Source of the DNA: Bacteroidota bacterium
Lineage (GTDB): Bacteria; Bacteroidota; Bacteroidia; Flavobacteriales; JADGDT01
Assembly: GCA_039714315.1 (NCBI GenBank)
Contig: JBDLJM010000017.1
Location: 1 to 34,809 of the forward strand
DNA length: 34,809 nucleotides
Direction of reading: 5' to 3'
The notes under the pieces are model-generated. The model was not told the origin of the DNA and did no database searches. It saw nothing but the letters and a program-made list of their open reading frames with translations. Positions within the stretch are counted from its first letter, which is position 1, and every line of letters begins with the position of its first letter. The position numbers and the translations under genes were made by a program. Below are positions 25,132-33,106 of this stretch, one piece after another.

Positions 25132-25461
25132 TTTTTTTTTGATTAATTATAGGTGATTATTTATTTACTGAAGTTTTATATTTTATGAAGAATCATCGCC
25201 GGGTGATAGAAATGATTTATCGCTATCAATCGAATTCTCATATTTATAAGGGGCTAAAAATAATGATTTATACTAAATGAATTTCAGAAAGTATTATTAA
25301 AACCAAAATATTCGCTTTTCACACCCTGCATAAGTCTTCAAAAACCAAAATATTTCATTATTTCGCATATGTAAAATAGCAGCAGCTAGCAACCAGTAAC
25401 CAGCAACCGGTAACTATAAGTGAATTGTATATTTTTTTAGGGTTTATTGAGTGTAAAAGCA
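25132..25461. other. Gene-free region with short quasi-tandem repeat
   Basis: About 330 nt before the next hairpin hold no credible ORF. The only structure is a quasi-tandem stretch at 25379-25414, variants of AGCAACCAGTAACC. No convincing promoter for the minus-strand gene starting at 25131 is seen. Confidence 0.6.
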
Positions 25462-25502
25462 ATGGCAGAGTAGCTGGTGTTATTATTTGCATACTCTGCC
25501 AT
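25462..25502 (-). terminator. Hairpin after the beta-barrel protein gene
   Basis: Perfect 11-bp stem ATGGCAGAGTA (25462-25472) with its complement at 25492-25502, 19-nt loop. On the minus strand it is followed by TTGCTTTTAC, a weak T-tract. Confidence 0.6.
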
Positions 25503-25537
25503 CATAACTATTTAATATTTTTTTAAAATATTGTCAA

Positions 25538-26203
25538 TTAGTTTGAACCCAGCATAACTGTAAATCCAACTTTTAATCCGAAAGTCCCTATTACCATTCT
25601 TTCGTTATCTTCATTATCTTCTTTGTCTTTTACAGTTAAGGAGTTATAGCCTGCCAAAAAGTCAAGAGTTACTTTATCTCCCAGTGGAGCAGCAATTCCT
25701 ACTCCTCCTCCAAATGACATTATTCCTGTTTTAGACTCTTCAACACCCCCATCATCCTCGTATTTATCTTTAAGAGATCCGAAAGAACTGTTTAGTTCGA
25801 AATATGGCAGCACTTTTGATGTTGGAATATAATACCTTATAAATGGACCTGTAGAAAACAATGTTTGAGTGTATTTATAATCCCCGTCACCATTTTTACT
25901 AGATGAAAAAGCAAGATTGAAATTAAGTCCCATAGCTAAATTATCACTAACAAAATATCCCGCTTTTGGCAATAAATTAATGTTTGTCATTTTTTCAGTA
26001 TCTGAGTCGTCGTCCTGTCCATCACTTTTAAATTTTATTGATGTAAATCCAATATTCATTAAATCGGAGCCTGTACCTGCTATACTAAGGGTAGAGGATA
26101 CTCCAATTAGAACATTTCCTTTGTTTGTTTGTGTCGTCTGGGCATTTAGTAAGCCCATGCCTATTGTTAATAATAGGACTGTTAAGAGTGATAAATTCTT
26201 CAT
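25538..26203 (-). CDS. Outer-membrane beta-barrel protein
   Basis: 221 residues with a signal peptide (MKNLSLLTVLLLTIGMGLLNAQ). Alternating hydrophobic/polar strands with Gly and aromatic residues, e.g. LLPKAGYFVSDNLAMGLNFNLAFSSS and STGPFIRYYIPTSKVLPYFELNSSFG, fit a small 8-strand OmpW/OmpX-like or 'porin family' barrel of Bacteroidota. Loops are strongly acidic (DGQDDDSDTEK, KEDNEDNER). Its substrate or role is unknown. The upstream lipoprotein gene ends 42 nt before its start on the same strand, so they may be co-transcribed. Confidence 0.8.
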   Translation of the reverse strand: MKNLSLLTVLLLTIGMGLLNAQTTQTNKGNVLIGVSSTLSIAGTGSDLMNIGFTSIKFKSDGQDDDSDTEKMTNINLLPKAGYFVSDNLAMGLNFNLAFSSSKNGDGDYKYTQTLFSTGPFIRYYIPTSKVLPYFELNSSFGSLKDKYEDDGGVEESKTGIMSFGGGVGIAAPLGDKVTLDFLAGYNSLTVKDKEDNEDNERMVIGTFGLKVGFTVMLGSN

Positions 26204-26245
26204 AATATTTCATTTTTAGTTTATCATATACTTAAGTTCATAATT

Positions 26246-27070
26246 CTAATCATATATATACTTATTAACGGTTATTTCCAACATTGCAGTTATACCGGCA
26301 GCAAGAATTAATTCTGTTTTTTCATCAAGATTATTTCCCAGCCAAACTATACAATCGTTTTGTCCCATGGTTCCGCCGCCATAATATTGAAATGCAGCGA
26401 CTGATTCCTGATCGTAATAGAATTCATAACCTGAAGCAGGTGGTATGGGGAAGTTATCAAAGTACGTCCATTCCTCATCAGAGGTAATATGATATATTAA
26501 GAATTTTTCCTCACCATTGGTAAGTACGGCATAGTAATCACTTCCTTCTTCTACATCGAATTTTTCTATCATGAATAATGACCATATTTCGGTAGTGTCT
26601 TTCTCAATAGTAATAAAAGCTGCAAAATCGAGCGAATTAAGCAGGAGCTCATCCTCACCTGCAGTAAAATGAATGTCGTAATCTCTGTTGTTGATTGTTA
26701 AAAATTCTATCTCATGAGTAGCCTTTATATTTATTTCTTTCGTGGCTCTTACCCAGGCAGCCATCCCGTTTGTTTTGTTCATTAATTTCAACGAGAATTT
26801 ATGGGAGGTTTCACTTTCCGATTTTGTGCCAAAAAAGTTTGAACTGCTCTTTGTTTTTTCCCATCCCGATTTACTTTCAACAACAGCGTAATCGCCGAAA
26901 CTTATTTTGTGGGTTTTACCCATCCATTGTGTGCCAAGTTTTACCTTGAATTTTTGCGAATTTGACGAAAGATTTTCGCTTATGATAAGAGGTTTGGGAG
27001 TGCCACACCCAAATAAGATAAGGAGTAGTAAGAAGAAATATAGCTTAATATTATGATAAGCCCCTAACAT
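26246..27070 (-). CDS. Lipoprotein of unknown function
   Basis: 274 residues; signal peptide with lipobox ILFGC (C22 lipidated). The mature part is rich in beta-strand-forming residues and contains a Ser/Lys-rich segment (SGWEKTKSSSNFFGTKSESETSHKF is typical of its composition at about 68-92). I recognise no domain. It is followed by the beta-barrel gene, so a surface-associated role is plausible but unproven. Confidence 0.7.
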   Translation of the reverse strand: MLGAYHNIKLYFFLLLLILFGCGTPKPLIISENLSSNSQKFKVKLGTQWMGKTHKISFGDYAVVESKSGWEKTKSSSNFFGTKSESETSHKFSLKLMNKTNGMAAWVRATKEINIKATHEIEFLTINNRDYDIHFTAGEDELLLNSLDFAAFITIEKDTTEIWSLFMIEKFDVEEGSDYYAVLTNGEEKFLIYHITSDEEWTYFDNFPIPPASGYEFYYDQESVAAFQYYGGGTMGQNDCIVWLGNNLDEKTELILAAGITAMLEITVNKYIYD

Positions 27071-27188
27071 TCATTTTTAGCTTAAATGAATATAATTAGA
27101 ATTAAAAATATATGGTTTAGAATGCTGTTTGAGTAAGTATTATAAAGGTAGGGAATTTATTGGCTAAATTAAAATCCACATTGGCCAT

Positions 27189-27241
27189 AAAAAAAAGAGA
27201 CTGTCTCAAACGGTGCTATGCTGCACTAATGAGACAGTCTC
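27189..27241 (-). terminator. Strong intrinsic terminator of the K/E-rich gene pair
   Basis: Perfect 12-bp stem GAGACTGTCTCA (27197-27208) with its complement at 27230-27241; the loop holds a second 4-bp stem (GTGC/GCAC). On the minus strand a run of eight T follows (27196-27189). It serves the gene ending at 27278. Confidence 0.88.
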
Positions 27242-27277
27242 CTGTACTTTTGATTTTATTTACTTAAAGGAAAGTTC

Positions 27278-27874
27278 TTATTTTTTAGGTAACTCCTCTT
27301 CTAATTTTTTAAGCTGATTTTTCTCTCCTAAAATGATCTCTTTCATTTTGTTGATTTTTTCTTCAGCCTGTTTTATTTTATCATTTTTATCCTTGGCTTC
27401 TTCAGTGCTAATTTCTCCTTCTTTCTCCTGTTTTAGCACTTTTTCTTTAGCCTCTTTTATTTTTTCGTCATAGCTCTTAACTTTTTCTTCCTGAGCTTTA
27501 ACGTCTTTATCAGCCTCTTCTCTTTTTGCTTCTGCTTTAGCCATTGCATCTTCAGATCTCTGTTTCCCGAAATCTTTTCCTCTCATCTCGCCTTTGTTTT
27601 TACCATAGGCGTTTCCTTTGTTTTCCTTGTCTTCAGATTTGTTTTTCTTCTTCTCTACAGACTTTTTCTCTTTAGCCTGTTTATCATCTTCTTTAAGCTC
27701 CTCTTCTTTAGAATCGGCTTTTTCGTTTTTCTTCCCTTGCTGCTCTTTTTCTTGAACAAGTTCGGTATTTTGCTTGTTTTTGCCCTTGTTTCCTTTTTGT
27801 CCGTTTCCTTTTTCCTGAGCATTAGTAACTTGTAATGCCGCGAATATAGCTAGAGCTAGTAGTACTTTCTTCAT
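27278..27874 (-). CDS. Secreted Lys/Glu-rich coiled-coil protein
   Basis: 198 residues: signal peptide MKKVLLALAIFAALQVTNAQ, a Gly-Lys-Asn-rich start (GNGQKGNKGKNKQN), then almost only Lys, Glu, Asp, Ala and Gln to the end. The second half (about 110-195) is predicted as a long single helix or coiled coil. Low complexity prevents family assignment. It follows a small lipoprotein with a 4-nt gap, so the two are probably co-translated and may interact. A periplasmic spacer or cell-wall-associated role is a guess. Confidence 0.75.
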   Translation of the reverse strand: MKKVLLALAIFAALQVTNAQEKGNGQKGNKGKNKQNTELVQEKEQQGKKNEKADSKEEELKEDDKQAKEKKSVEKKKNKSEDKENKGNAYGKNKGEMRGKDFGKQRSEDAMAKAEAKREEADKDVKAQEEKVKSYDEKIKEAKEKVLKQEKEGEISTEEAKDKNDKIKQAEEKINKMKEIILGEKNQLKKLEEELPKK

Positions 27875-27878
27875 CGTA

Positions 27879-28091
27879 TTATAGTTCGTTTAATAGGTTT
27901 TCAACCTGGTTTTGTAGAGTGTCAATTTTTGCTTTTGAAGAATCCAAAACTTCATCTAACTTTTGGTTAGACTGTTCGATAGCTTCGATTTTTTCTTTTG
28001 ATAATTCAATTTTTTCTTCCGTTTTTTCTGTTCCTTCCGAACATGACAACATTAGTCCTAAAATAGGAAGCAGTAGGATGCTTTTTTTCAT
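27879..28091 (-). CDS. Small coiled-coil lipoprotein
   Basis: 70 residues. Lipobox MLSC, C17 lipidated; the mature 54 residues form one amphipathic helix of heptad type (IEAIEQSNQKLDEVLDSSK and on to LQNQVENLLNEL). Size and shape recall Lpp-like or small Bacteroidota lipoproteins, with no sequence family recognised. First gene of a pair with the K/E-rich secreted protein. Confidence 0.75.
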   Translation of the reverse strand: MKKSILLLPILGLMLSCSEGTEKTEEKIELSKEKIEAIEQSNQKLDEVLDSSKAKIDTLQNQVENLLNEL

Positions 28092-28477
28092 TTTTACTTA
28101 TTTTAATTGTTAATATTTAGTTCTATCCGGTATTCAATTTGCCAGATAAATATAGTGGTTTAAATCAATTTATATAATACTCAAATGTGAATAATAACAA
28201 ATAGACCAAAACAAAGTTGAAACGGTTTATTTTTTCAGTACCTCAATTAGAGGTGGATAATAAGTTATAGGGGTAGAATGTGGCCAAAAGTAATATTTTT
28301 CTTTTACCGAATTAAGAAAAATTCTACGGTTGTGGTTATTTGGACGATAAACTTTCCAAATTCACATCACATTTGCATTCCAACCTTTGGACGACCCTGA
28401 TGACTTGTTTTCAATTCCATAAATATTTGACCGAAAACATATAGTATAAATTTTGTCAGGGGTGTGCGGAAAATAAT
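28092..28477. other. Gene-free region
   Basis: 386 nt without a credible ORF. It contains a direct repeat TTTGGACGA (about 28349 and 28393) and a weak hairpin CCTC-AATTA-GAGG near 28242. No promoter fitting TAnnTTTG was found for the gene starting at 28091. Confidence 0.5.
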
Positions 28478-29764
28478 TTAATTCAGGATCTTTTTCATAT
28501 CCAGTTTCGATAGCCCGTTGTAGAAATTAATACGGGCTATAAACTCTCCAATAGCGAAAAGAGCTATGCTTAACATATAGTGAAACGACAGGGCAAGTGA
28601 GACATATGCCAGTGCCACAAACGTGAAACGCAGTGCAATTGCCGCTGTGTTTTTCTTCGCTTTGTTGAGATTGAGGATCGTGAAAAGTGCCAACCTCAGT
28701 AGCATTATTACAAGCAGGACGTTGTATAATCCGGCAAATAGGAGGTAGAACGAAAGTGCTACAAATACAGCCTGTGCCGAATGTATTTTTATTTTGTTGT
28801 TTCGCTGTACAGGGCGGTATAGCATATCTATGGCAATTAGCAGTAGCATTCCCTGTATCAGAATTATGTAATCGGGGATGTTGTAAATAAACAGATCGAT
28901 AAATGCAGAGGTCGAGAATGTTGCGAAAAGAAAAATTTCTCTGCTCAACCACGATTTGCGTATGTTGAGTATCGCACGCCAGAATCTCAGTTTTTGTCCC
29001 AGATGCATAAGGCTTAAAACAGATGCTATTCCAGCAGTTGCTATAAATGCTATTTTAGAAATAAGGCTCGCTTCGTTAAAATTAATACTCGCATAAAGCG
29101 GTATCATTATCGCAATTACCGAAGTAAATATCAGCAGTGGAACTTCGTCGGCAGCTGTGATGTCTTTCTTGTGTTTTACTACTTTCTGTTCTTCCTCAAT
29201 TGGATCGAACAAACTCATATCCATTTTTGGCCCTTTACTATCTCTCAGTTCTATTATTTCGATAGACGGAATAGTGTTTATTGGGAGATGCAGATTGTTG
29301 TGTAATGTTGTTTTGTCAACTTCGCCGGAGGAGAAATCAAGTGCTCCCGTTGGGCATGTGCTAACACAGGCGGGTTGTTCGTTTTGTATAAGTCTTTGTT
29401 CGCAGAAATTACATTTAGAAACCACACCTTCTGCAAAACTGTATTTTGGAGCGTCGTAGGGGCAGTTCCATGTGCAGTACTGGCAACCGATGCACTTATC
29501 GGCTTCGTGGATAATAGCACCTGTCAGCAGGCTTCGCGAATAGGCTTCGGCAGGGCAGTTGTCCATACAAACAGCTTCCTCGCAGTGGTTGCACGACATG
29601 CTGAAATTAAAAAGACCTAATCCCGGTATTTTATTGGCGTTACTCTTGTTTATATTTCGCCAGTTTTCGGGTTCCTGCAGTCCGTTTTCGTTAATACAGG
29701 CAACAACACAGGCTTCACAGCCCACGCACTTATTTTCATCGAATATGAAATAATTTTTGCCCAT
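28478..29764 (-). CDS. DmsB-like ferredoxin fused to DmsC-like membrane anchor
   Basis: 428 residues. The first ~150 carry four [4Fe-4S] motifs (C13, C16, C19, C23; C58, C61, C66, C70; C91, C94, C97, C101; C118, C121, C133, C137) of the DmsB/NrfC type. From about residue 205 the protein has around seven or eight hydrophobic helices and resembles the DmsC anchor that exchanges electrons with quinol. In most organisms these are two proteins; the fusion is intact with no stop or frameshift. It starts 3 nt after the molybdoenzyme gene and would link it to the membrane quinone pool. Confidence 0.9.
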   Translation of the reverse strand: MGKNYFIFDENKCVGCEACVVACINENGLQEPENWRNINKSNANKIPGLGLFNFSMSCNHCEEAVCMDNCPAEAYSRSLLTGAIIHEADKCIGCQYCTWNCPYDAPKYSFAEGVVSKCNFCEQRLIQNEQPACVSTCPTGALDFSSGEVDKTTLHNNLHLPINTIPSIEIIELRDSKGPKMDMSLFDPIEEEQKVVKHKKDITAADEVPLLIFTSVIAIMIPLYASINFNEASLISKIAFIATAGIASVLSLMHLGQKLRFWRAILNIRKSWLSREIFLFATFSTSAFIDLFIYNIPDYIILIQGMLLLIAIDMLYRPVQRNNKIKIHSAQAVFVALSFYLLFAGLYNVLLVIMLLRLALFTILNLNKAKKNTAAIALRFTFVALAYVSLALSFHYMLSIALFAIGEFIARINFYNGLSKLDMKKILN

Positions 29765-29767
29765 TAT

Positions 29768-31813
29768 TTAGTTAACTTTTTCAACTTCAACCATATTGTC
29801 GTGAAAGGCTGTTCCATGACCCATGTCTGTTTCTCTTCCCTTCGATAAAAGGTTCGGACTTCCGCCTTCGGAGTTCCAGTATCCGTTTGTAATAACAATA
29901 TTTCCCGGACGTATGCTATTGTCAATCTCTGCTTTAATTTGCAATTCACCTCTTTTGTTAAACACCCTTATCAGGTCGCCGTGTTTTATTCCGCGTTCCT
30001 TCGCATCGCGGTAACTCACTGTCGCCACAGGGTAGGGTGCAAGCGATCTGATAGACTTTAAATTCCCGAATTGCGAATGTATCCTGTTTTTCGTATTCGG
30101 ACTCATCAGACTTAAGGGATATAATTGCTTTTTCTTACTCTTTTGACCTTCGATAAGGGCTTCGTAGCTTGGAAGAGGATTAACTCCCCATAATTTAGCC
30201 GAGCGTTCTGAGTAAAGCTCTATTTTGCCCGATGGTGTATTGAATTTCAGATCCGCGAAAGCTATTTCCTCCAGTCCGGGTGCCAATATCGGCCCCTGTT
30301 TTAGTTTTTCGAGAGATAAGTCTTTGTATTTGTCCAGATATTTATTCAGCCACTTATCTATTGCCTCGTCGTTTGGAGCAGGGAAGTTCTTTTCAATTAC
30401 ATCGCTGTCGAAATTTAACCTTCTGGTAAGCTCGTAATATATTTCACTTTCGGGTTTTACCTCATCCGGTGGATTTACCACTTTTTGCTTTAACTGCACA
30501 TAAGGATTCCAGTACGAACCAATAATATCGCTCTGTTCGAACATCGATTTTGCAGGAAGTATTATATCTGCTTCCCGTGCGGTGTCGGTCATAAACTGAT
30601 CAACCACAACTACGAAATCGAGTTTTCTAAAGGCTTCTGTGTTTTTGTTAGTATCGGGGTTTTGGCTGATAGGATTACCCCTTTCAACCCATGCCATTTT
30701 CAATTCCGGATTTTTCGTAGCGAGCATGCTTTCGCCCAATATGGCAGTTGGAATACTTCTTCTGTTAGGAAAATCGCTTTCTGCCGATGGGAAATAGTTT
30801 TCCGGTTCCTTAAGCTCGTCGAATACATATGATTGCAGATTTGCGTAATGCCAGCAGGCTCCCTTTTTACCAATATTTCCGGTAATGGCCGATAAGGCAA
30901 GTATACATCTTGTAGTTTGACCACCGTTTGTATATCGCTGCATTCCAAAACCCGGAATAAGAGTCATGGGTTTTATTGTTCCGATAAGTTCGGCTAATTC
31001 TTCTATAAAGCTTACTGGAACACCACATTCAATACTCGCTTCCCCGATAGATAAATTCTCTATGCTTTTAGCGAATTCATCAAAGCCATGAACATGCTTT
31101 TTTACAAATTCGGAATCGTAATTTTTATTGTCGATAATAATTTTTGCTACAGCGAGAGCAAGTATAGCATCCGTTCCCGGAATAGGCTGAATCAACAAAT
31201 CTGCTCTTTCGGATGAAGGAGTTCTACGGGGATCTATTACCACGAGTTTAGCTCCATTGTGCTGTGCTTTTTCTATCGGAATCATTTGATGCACGTTGCT
31301 TTCAACAGGATTTTTCCCCCAAACAACTATCAGCTTCGAATTTTCCAGATCCCAGGGAACATTGTGCTTGTTCTCTCCGAGGGTAAGTCGGCCGGCTTCC
31401 AAACCCGCAGGCCAGCATAGGTTTCCGTAAACAGTTGTTGCTCCGCCAAAGAGTTTCCAGAATTTAGAGGAGATATCGTTTAGTAAGCCCGACATTCCAC
31501 TGGCGGCGTAATACAATATGGAGTGACTTCCGTAATTATCCTTAAAATAATTTAGTTTTTGGCTTATGGAATCAAAAGCTTCATCCCACGAAACACGAAC
31601 ATAATCGCCATTTACCTTTTTAAGAGGGTAGGTGATACGCTCATCAGAATTTGCCCGTTCAACATAGCTCAATCCTTTTAAACAAGGACCCTCGGGGGTT
31701 GACTTATTTAAACTTTGCGGATCTATCCTAACAACTTTGTCATCTTCAACATGAACTTTAAAAGAGCATGTGCTGTAACAGTTCCTCGGACAGGCTGTGT
31801 TGAATTGTTTCAT
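29768..31813 (-). CDS. Molybdopterin oxidoreductase catalytic subunit (DMSO reductase superfamily)
   Basis: 681 residues, complete. N-terminal [4Fe-4S] motif C8, C12, C16, C44 (CX3CX3C then C), followed by the bis-MGD-binding domains with ITYPLKKVNGDYVRVSWDEAF, VIDPRRTPSSERADLLIQPIPGTDAILALA and the C-terminal NSIRPGNIVITNGYW domain. The likely Mo-ligand position is in YGNLCWPAG (C132), so Cys coordination is possible. No Tat signal or other leader precedes C8, so the subunit should be cytoplasmic unless it is carried by a partner. The substrate cannot be assigned; formate, polysulfide, thiosulfate, DMSO and others remain possible. A -7 box lies upstream at 31847-31854. Confidence 0.92.
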   Translation of the reverse strand: MKQFNTACPRNCYSTCSFKVHVEDDKVVRIDPQSLNKSTPEGPCLKGLSYVERANSDERITYPLKKVNGDYVRVSWDEAFDSISQKLNYFKDNYGSHSILYYAASGMSGLLNDISSKFWKLFGGATTVYGNLCWPAGLEAGRLTLGENKHNVPWDLENSKLIVVWGKNPVESNVHQMIPIEKAQHNGAKLVVIDPRRTPSSERADLLIQPIPGTDAILALAVAKIIIDNKNYDSEFVKKHVHGFDEFAKSIENLSIGEASIECGVPVSFIEELAELIGTIKPMTLIPGFGMQRYTNGGQTTRCILALSAITGNIGKKGACWHYANLQSYVFDELKEPENYFPSAESDFPNRRSIPTAILGESMLATKNPELKMAWVERGNPISQNPDTNKNTEAFRKLDFVVVVDQFMTDTAREADIILPAKSMFEQSDIIGSYWNPYVQLKQKVVNPPDEVKPESEIYYELTRRLNFDSDVIEKNFPAPNDEAIDKWLNKYLDKYKDLSLEKLKQGPILAPGLEEIAFADLKFNTPSGKIELYSERSAKLWGVNPLPSYEALIEGQKSKKKQLYPLSLMSPNTKNRIHSQFGNLKSIRSLAPYPVATVSYRDAKERGIKHGDLIRVFNKRGELQIKAEIDNSIRPGNIVITNGYWNSEGGSPNLLSKGRETDMGHGTAFHDNMVEVEKVN

Positions 31814-31846
31814 AGCTTATTTTCTACAGAGAGCTAAATTGATTTA

Positions 31847-31854
31847 CAAAGTTA
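31847..31854 (-). promoter_or_regulatory. -7 box of the molybdoenzyme operon
   Basis: TAACTTTG on the minus strand fits TAnnTTTG; predicted leader about 25-30 nt. The -33 element is not evident. Confidence 0.4.
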
Positions 31855-31919
31855 ATTTAATAGTAATACGAATTGAAGAAAAATGGGTTGCTATATTCTT
31901 TGATCTTTTATCCACGAAG

Positions 31920-32090
31920 AGCGTGACAGACTTTCCTCCCTTCGGCTACGCTCAGGGCATGCTTTTTTCTTTTAGCTTGCCGGCACCAACTTTTATTCCT
32001 AGCTGTTCATCGGCTAAGCCGAGACACAGTGTTCGCTGAATTTCATTTCGTCTTTCCTGCCTGACTGAGTCACGCAGGCAGATATCTTTT
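31920..32090. repeat. Composite dispersed repeats
   Basis: Contains, on the minus strand, a CCTGAGCGTAGCCGAAGGG element (about 31939-31957), the module 31962-31986 that matches 22902-22926 at 23 of 25 positions, and the 27-nt palindrome at 32056-32082 (last base changed). The order and orientation mirror the block at 22745-22980, and the filler again contains AAAAGA motifs. Confidence 0.75.
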
Positions 32091-32117
32091 AGAGTTAATC
32101 GTTTATATTTTGGAATT

Positions 32118-32951
32118 TCATTCTTCAATAAATTCGATTGTCTTTTCTATCGACTTTTTAGAGTCATTTCCAATCCAAAATAGATGTCCCCATTCGTTTT
32201 GAAGGATTTCTATTTTAGAATTTTCAATCATAATATTCGCATGTTTCGGATGTTCTATTGAAACACTATTGTCATTCTCACTATGAATAATTAGAGTTCG
32301 GCATTTAATATTTGTAATTATCTTATCATTGGTGTTTTGGTCAATGTCATTTTGAAATCCTGTTTTAGAATTGTAGTGTTTCATTGTAGAAATCAACTCT
32401 TGAATGTCATCTTTTTTTAATTTGTGAACTGGGTTTTTTGAAAACTGTGTATAAAAACTCTTTGCTATCATATTTGGAAAAATCCTTGAAAAGAATCTAA
32501 TCATTCCCCAAACAATTTTCTCAATTTTTGGATTGAACATCTTTTTAGCAGTTTTATATATTTTCCCTCGTTCATCAAGCCATTTTTTTGAAATAGCAGA
32601 TGCTAAAATCAACTTGCTTACTTTGTTTGGATAATTACTTGCCAATTCAATTGCTGTCAATCCACCCGCAGAAATTCCATAAACAATTACGTTGTCTACT
32701 GATAAATGATTTAGTAATTCTACAATTAAGTCCGCTGCTTGTCCGGGAGTTTTATTATTATTCAAAGGTGTTTTTCCGTATCCTGGACGAGAAGGGGTTA
32801 TCAATTGAAATTTATCTAAATCAAGTCCTTTATGGCAAAGAGTTTCATTGCAATTTGAATGTCCACCGTGCACAAATATTATTGGAATTCCTTTTCCTAC
32901 TGAATTGTATTCAATTTCTCCAAGTCTTGTATTTAGAATTTTACTACTCAT
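32118..32951 (-). CDS. Alpha/beta hydrolase
   Basis: 277 residues of the alpha/beta hydrolase fold. Oxyanion-hole HGGHS near residue 29, nucleophile elbow GISAGG (Ser catalytic), acid in HSENDNS, and His in the C-terminal WGHLFWIG. A lid insertion follows the elbow (about 120-185, helical and basic). No signal peptide. The substrate is unknown. It stands between dispersed repeats and seems more AT-rich than its neighbours, which would fit acquisition by transfer, but I could not compute codon usage. Confidence 0.9.
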   Translation of the reverse strand: MSSKILNTRLGEIEYNSVGKGIPIIFVHGGHSNCNETLCHKGLDLDKFQLITPSRPGYGKTPLNNNKTPGQAADLIVELLNHLSVDNVIVYGISAGGLTAIELASNYPNKVSKLILASAISKKWLDERGKIYKTAKKMFNPKIEKIVWGMIRFFSRIFPNMIAKSFYTQFSKNPVHKLKKDDIQELISTMKHYNSKTGFQNDIDQNTNDKIITNIKCRTLIIHSENDNSVSIEHPKHANIMIENSKIEILQNEWGHLFWIGNDSKKSIEKTIEFIEE

Positions 32952-33106
32952 TATCTCGTTTATCCTGCTTGCATACTACGGTTTGAATATGGTGCGTTTG
33001 TCATTTTAACACCTCTAGCTTTCAGGTTGCTACTATATTTATTAATTGCTACAAACTTTAAAATTAGTACTTTTTGCCAAATGCATTATATTTTTGTTGC
33101 CCAATG
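32952..33106. other. Cassette-like boundary sequence upstream of the alpha/beta hydrolase
   Basis: 155 nt without a gene. The end TTGCCCAATGTTATTG and the start (CATACTACGGTTTGAATATGG) resemble, from memory, repeats that separate single-gene cassettes in Bacteroidota accessory regions. No second copy is found on the other side of the gene, so a recombination site is not demonstrated. Confidence 0.25.

Noticed and set aside
24319-28091. Toxin-antitoxin or secretion-system cluster among the small envelope genes
   Set aside because: Each protein has a signal peptide or lipobox, with no toxin, immunity or secretion motif; hairpins separate several of them.
28527-29520. ORFs of 141 and 80 codons in other frames of the ferredoxin-anchor gene
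   Set aside because: The B-C fusion frame contains four complete Fe-S motifs and continuous membrane helices; the alternatives have none.
29768-31813. Selenocysteine codon in the molybdoenzyme
   Set aside because: The ORF has no in-frame TGA, and the candidate Mo-ligand position is an ordinary Cys codon.
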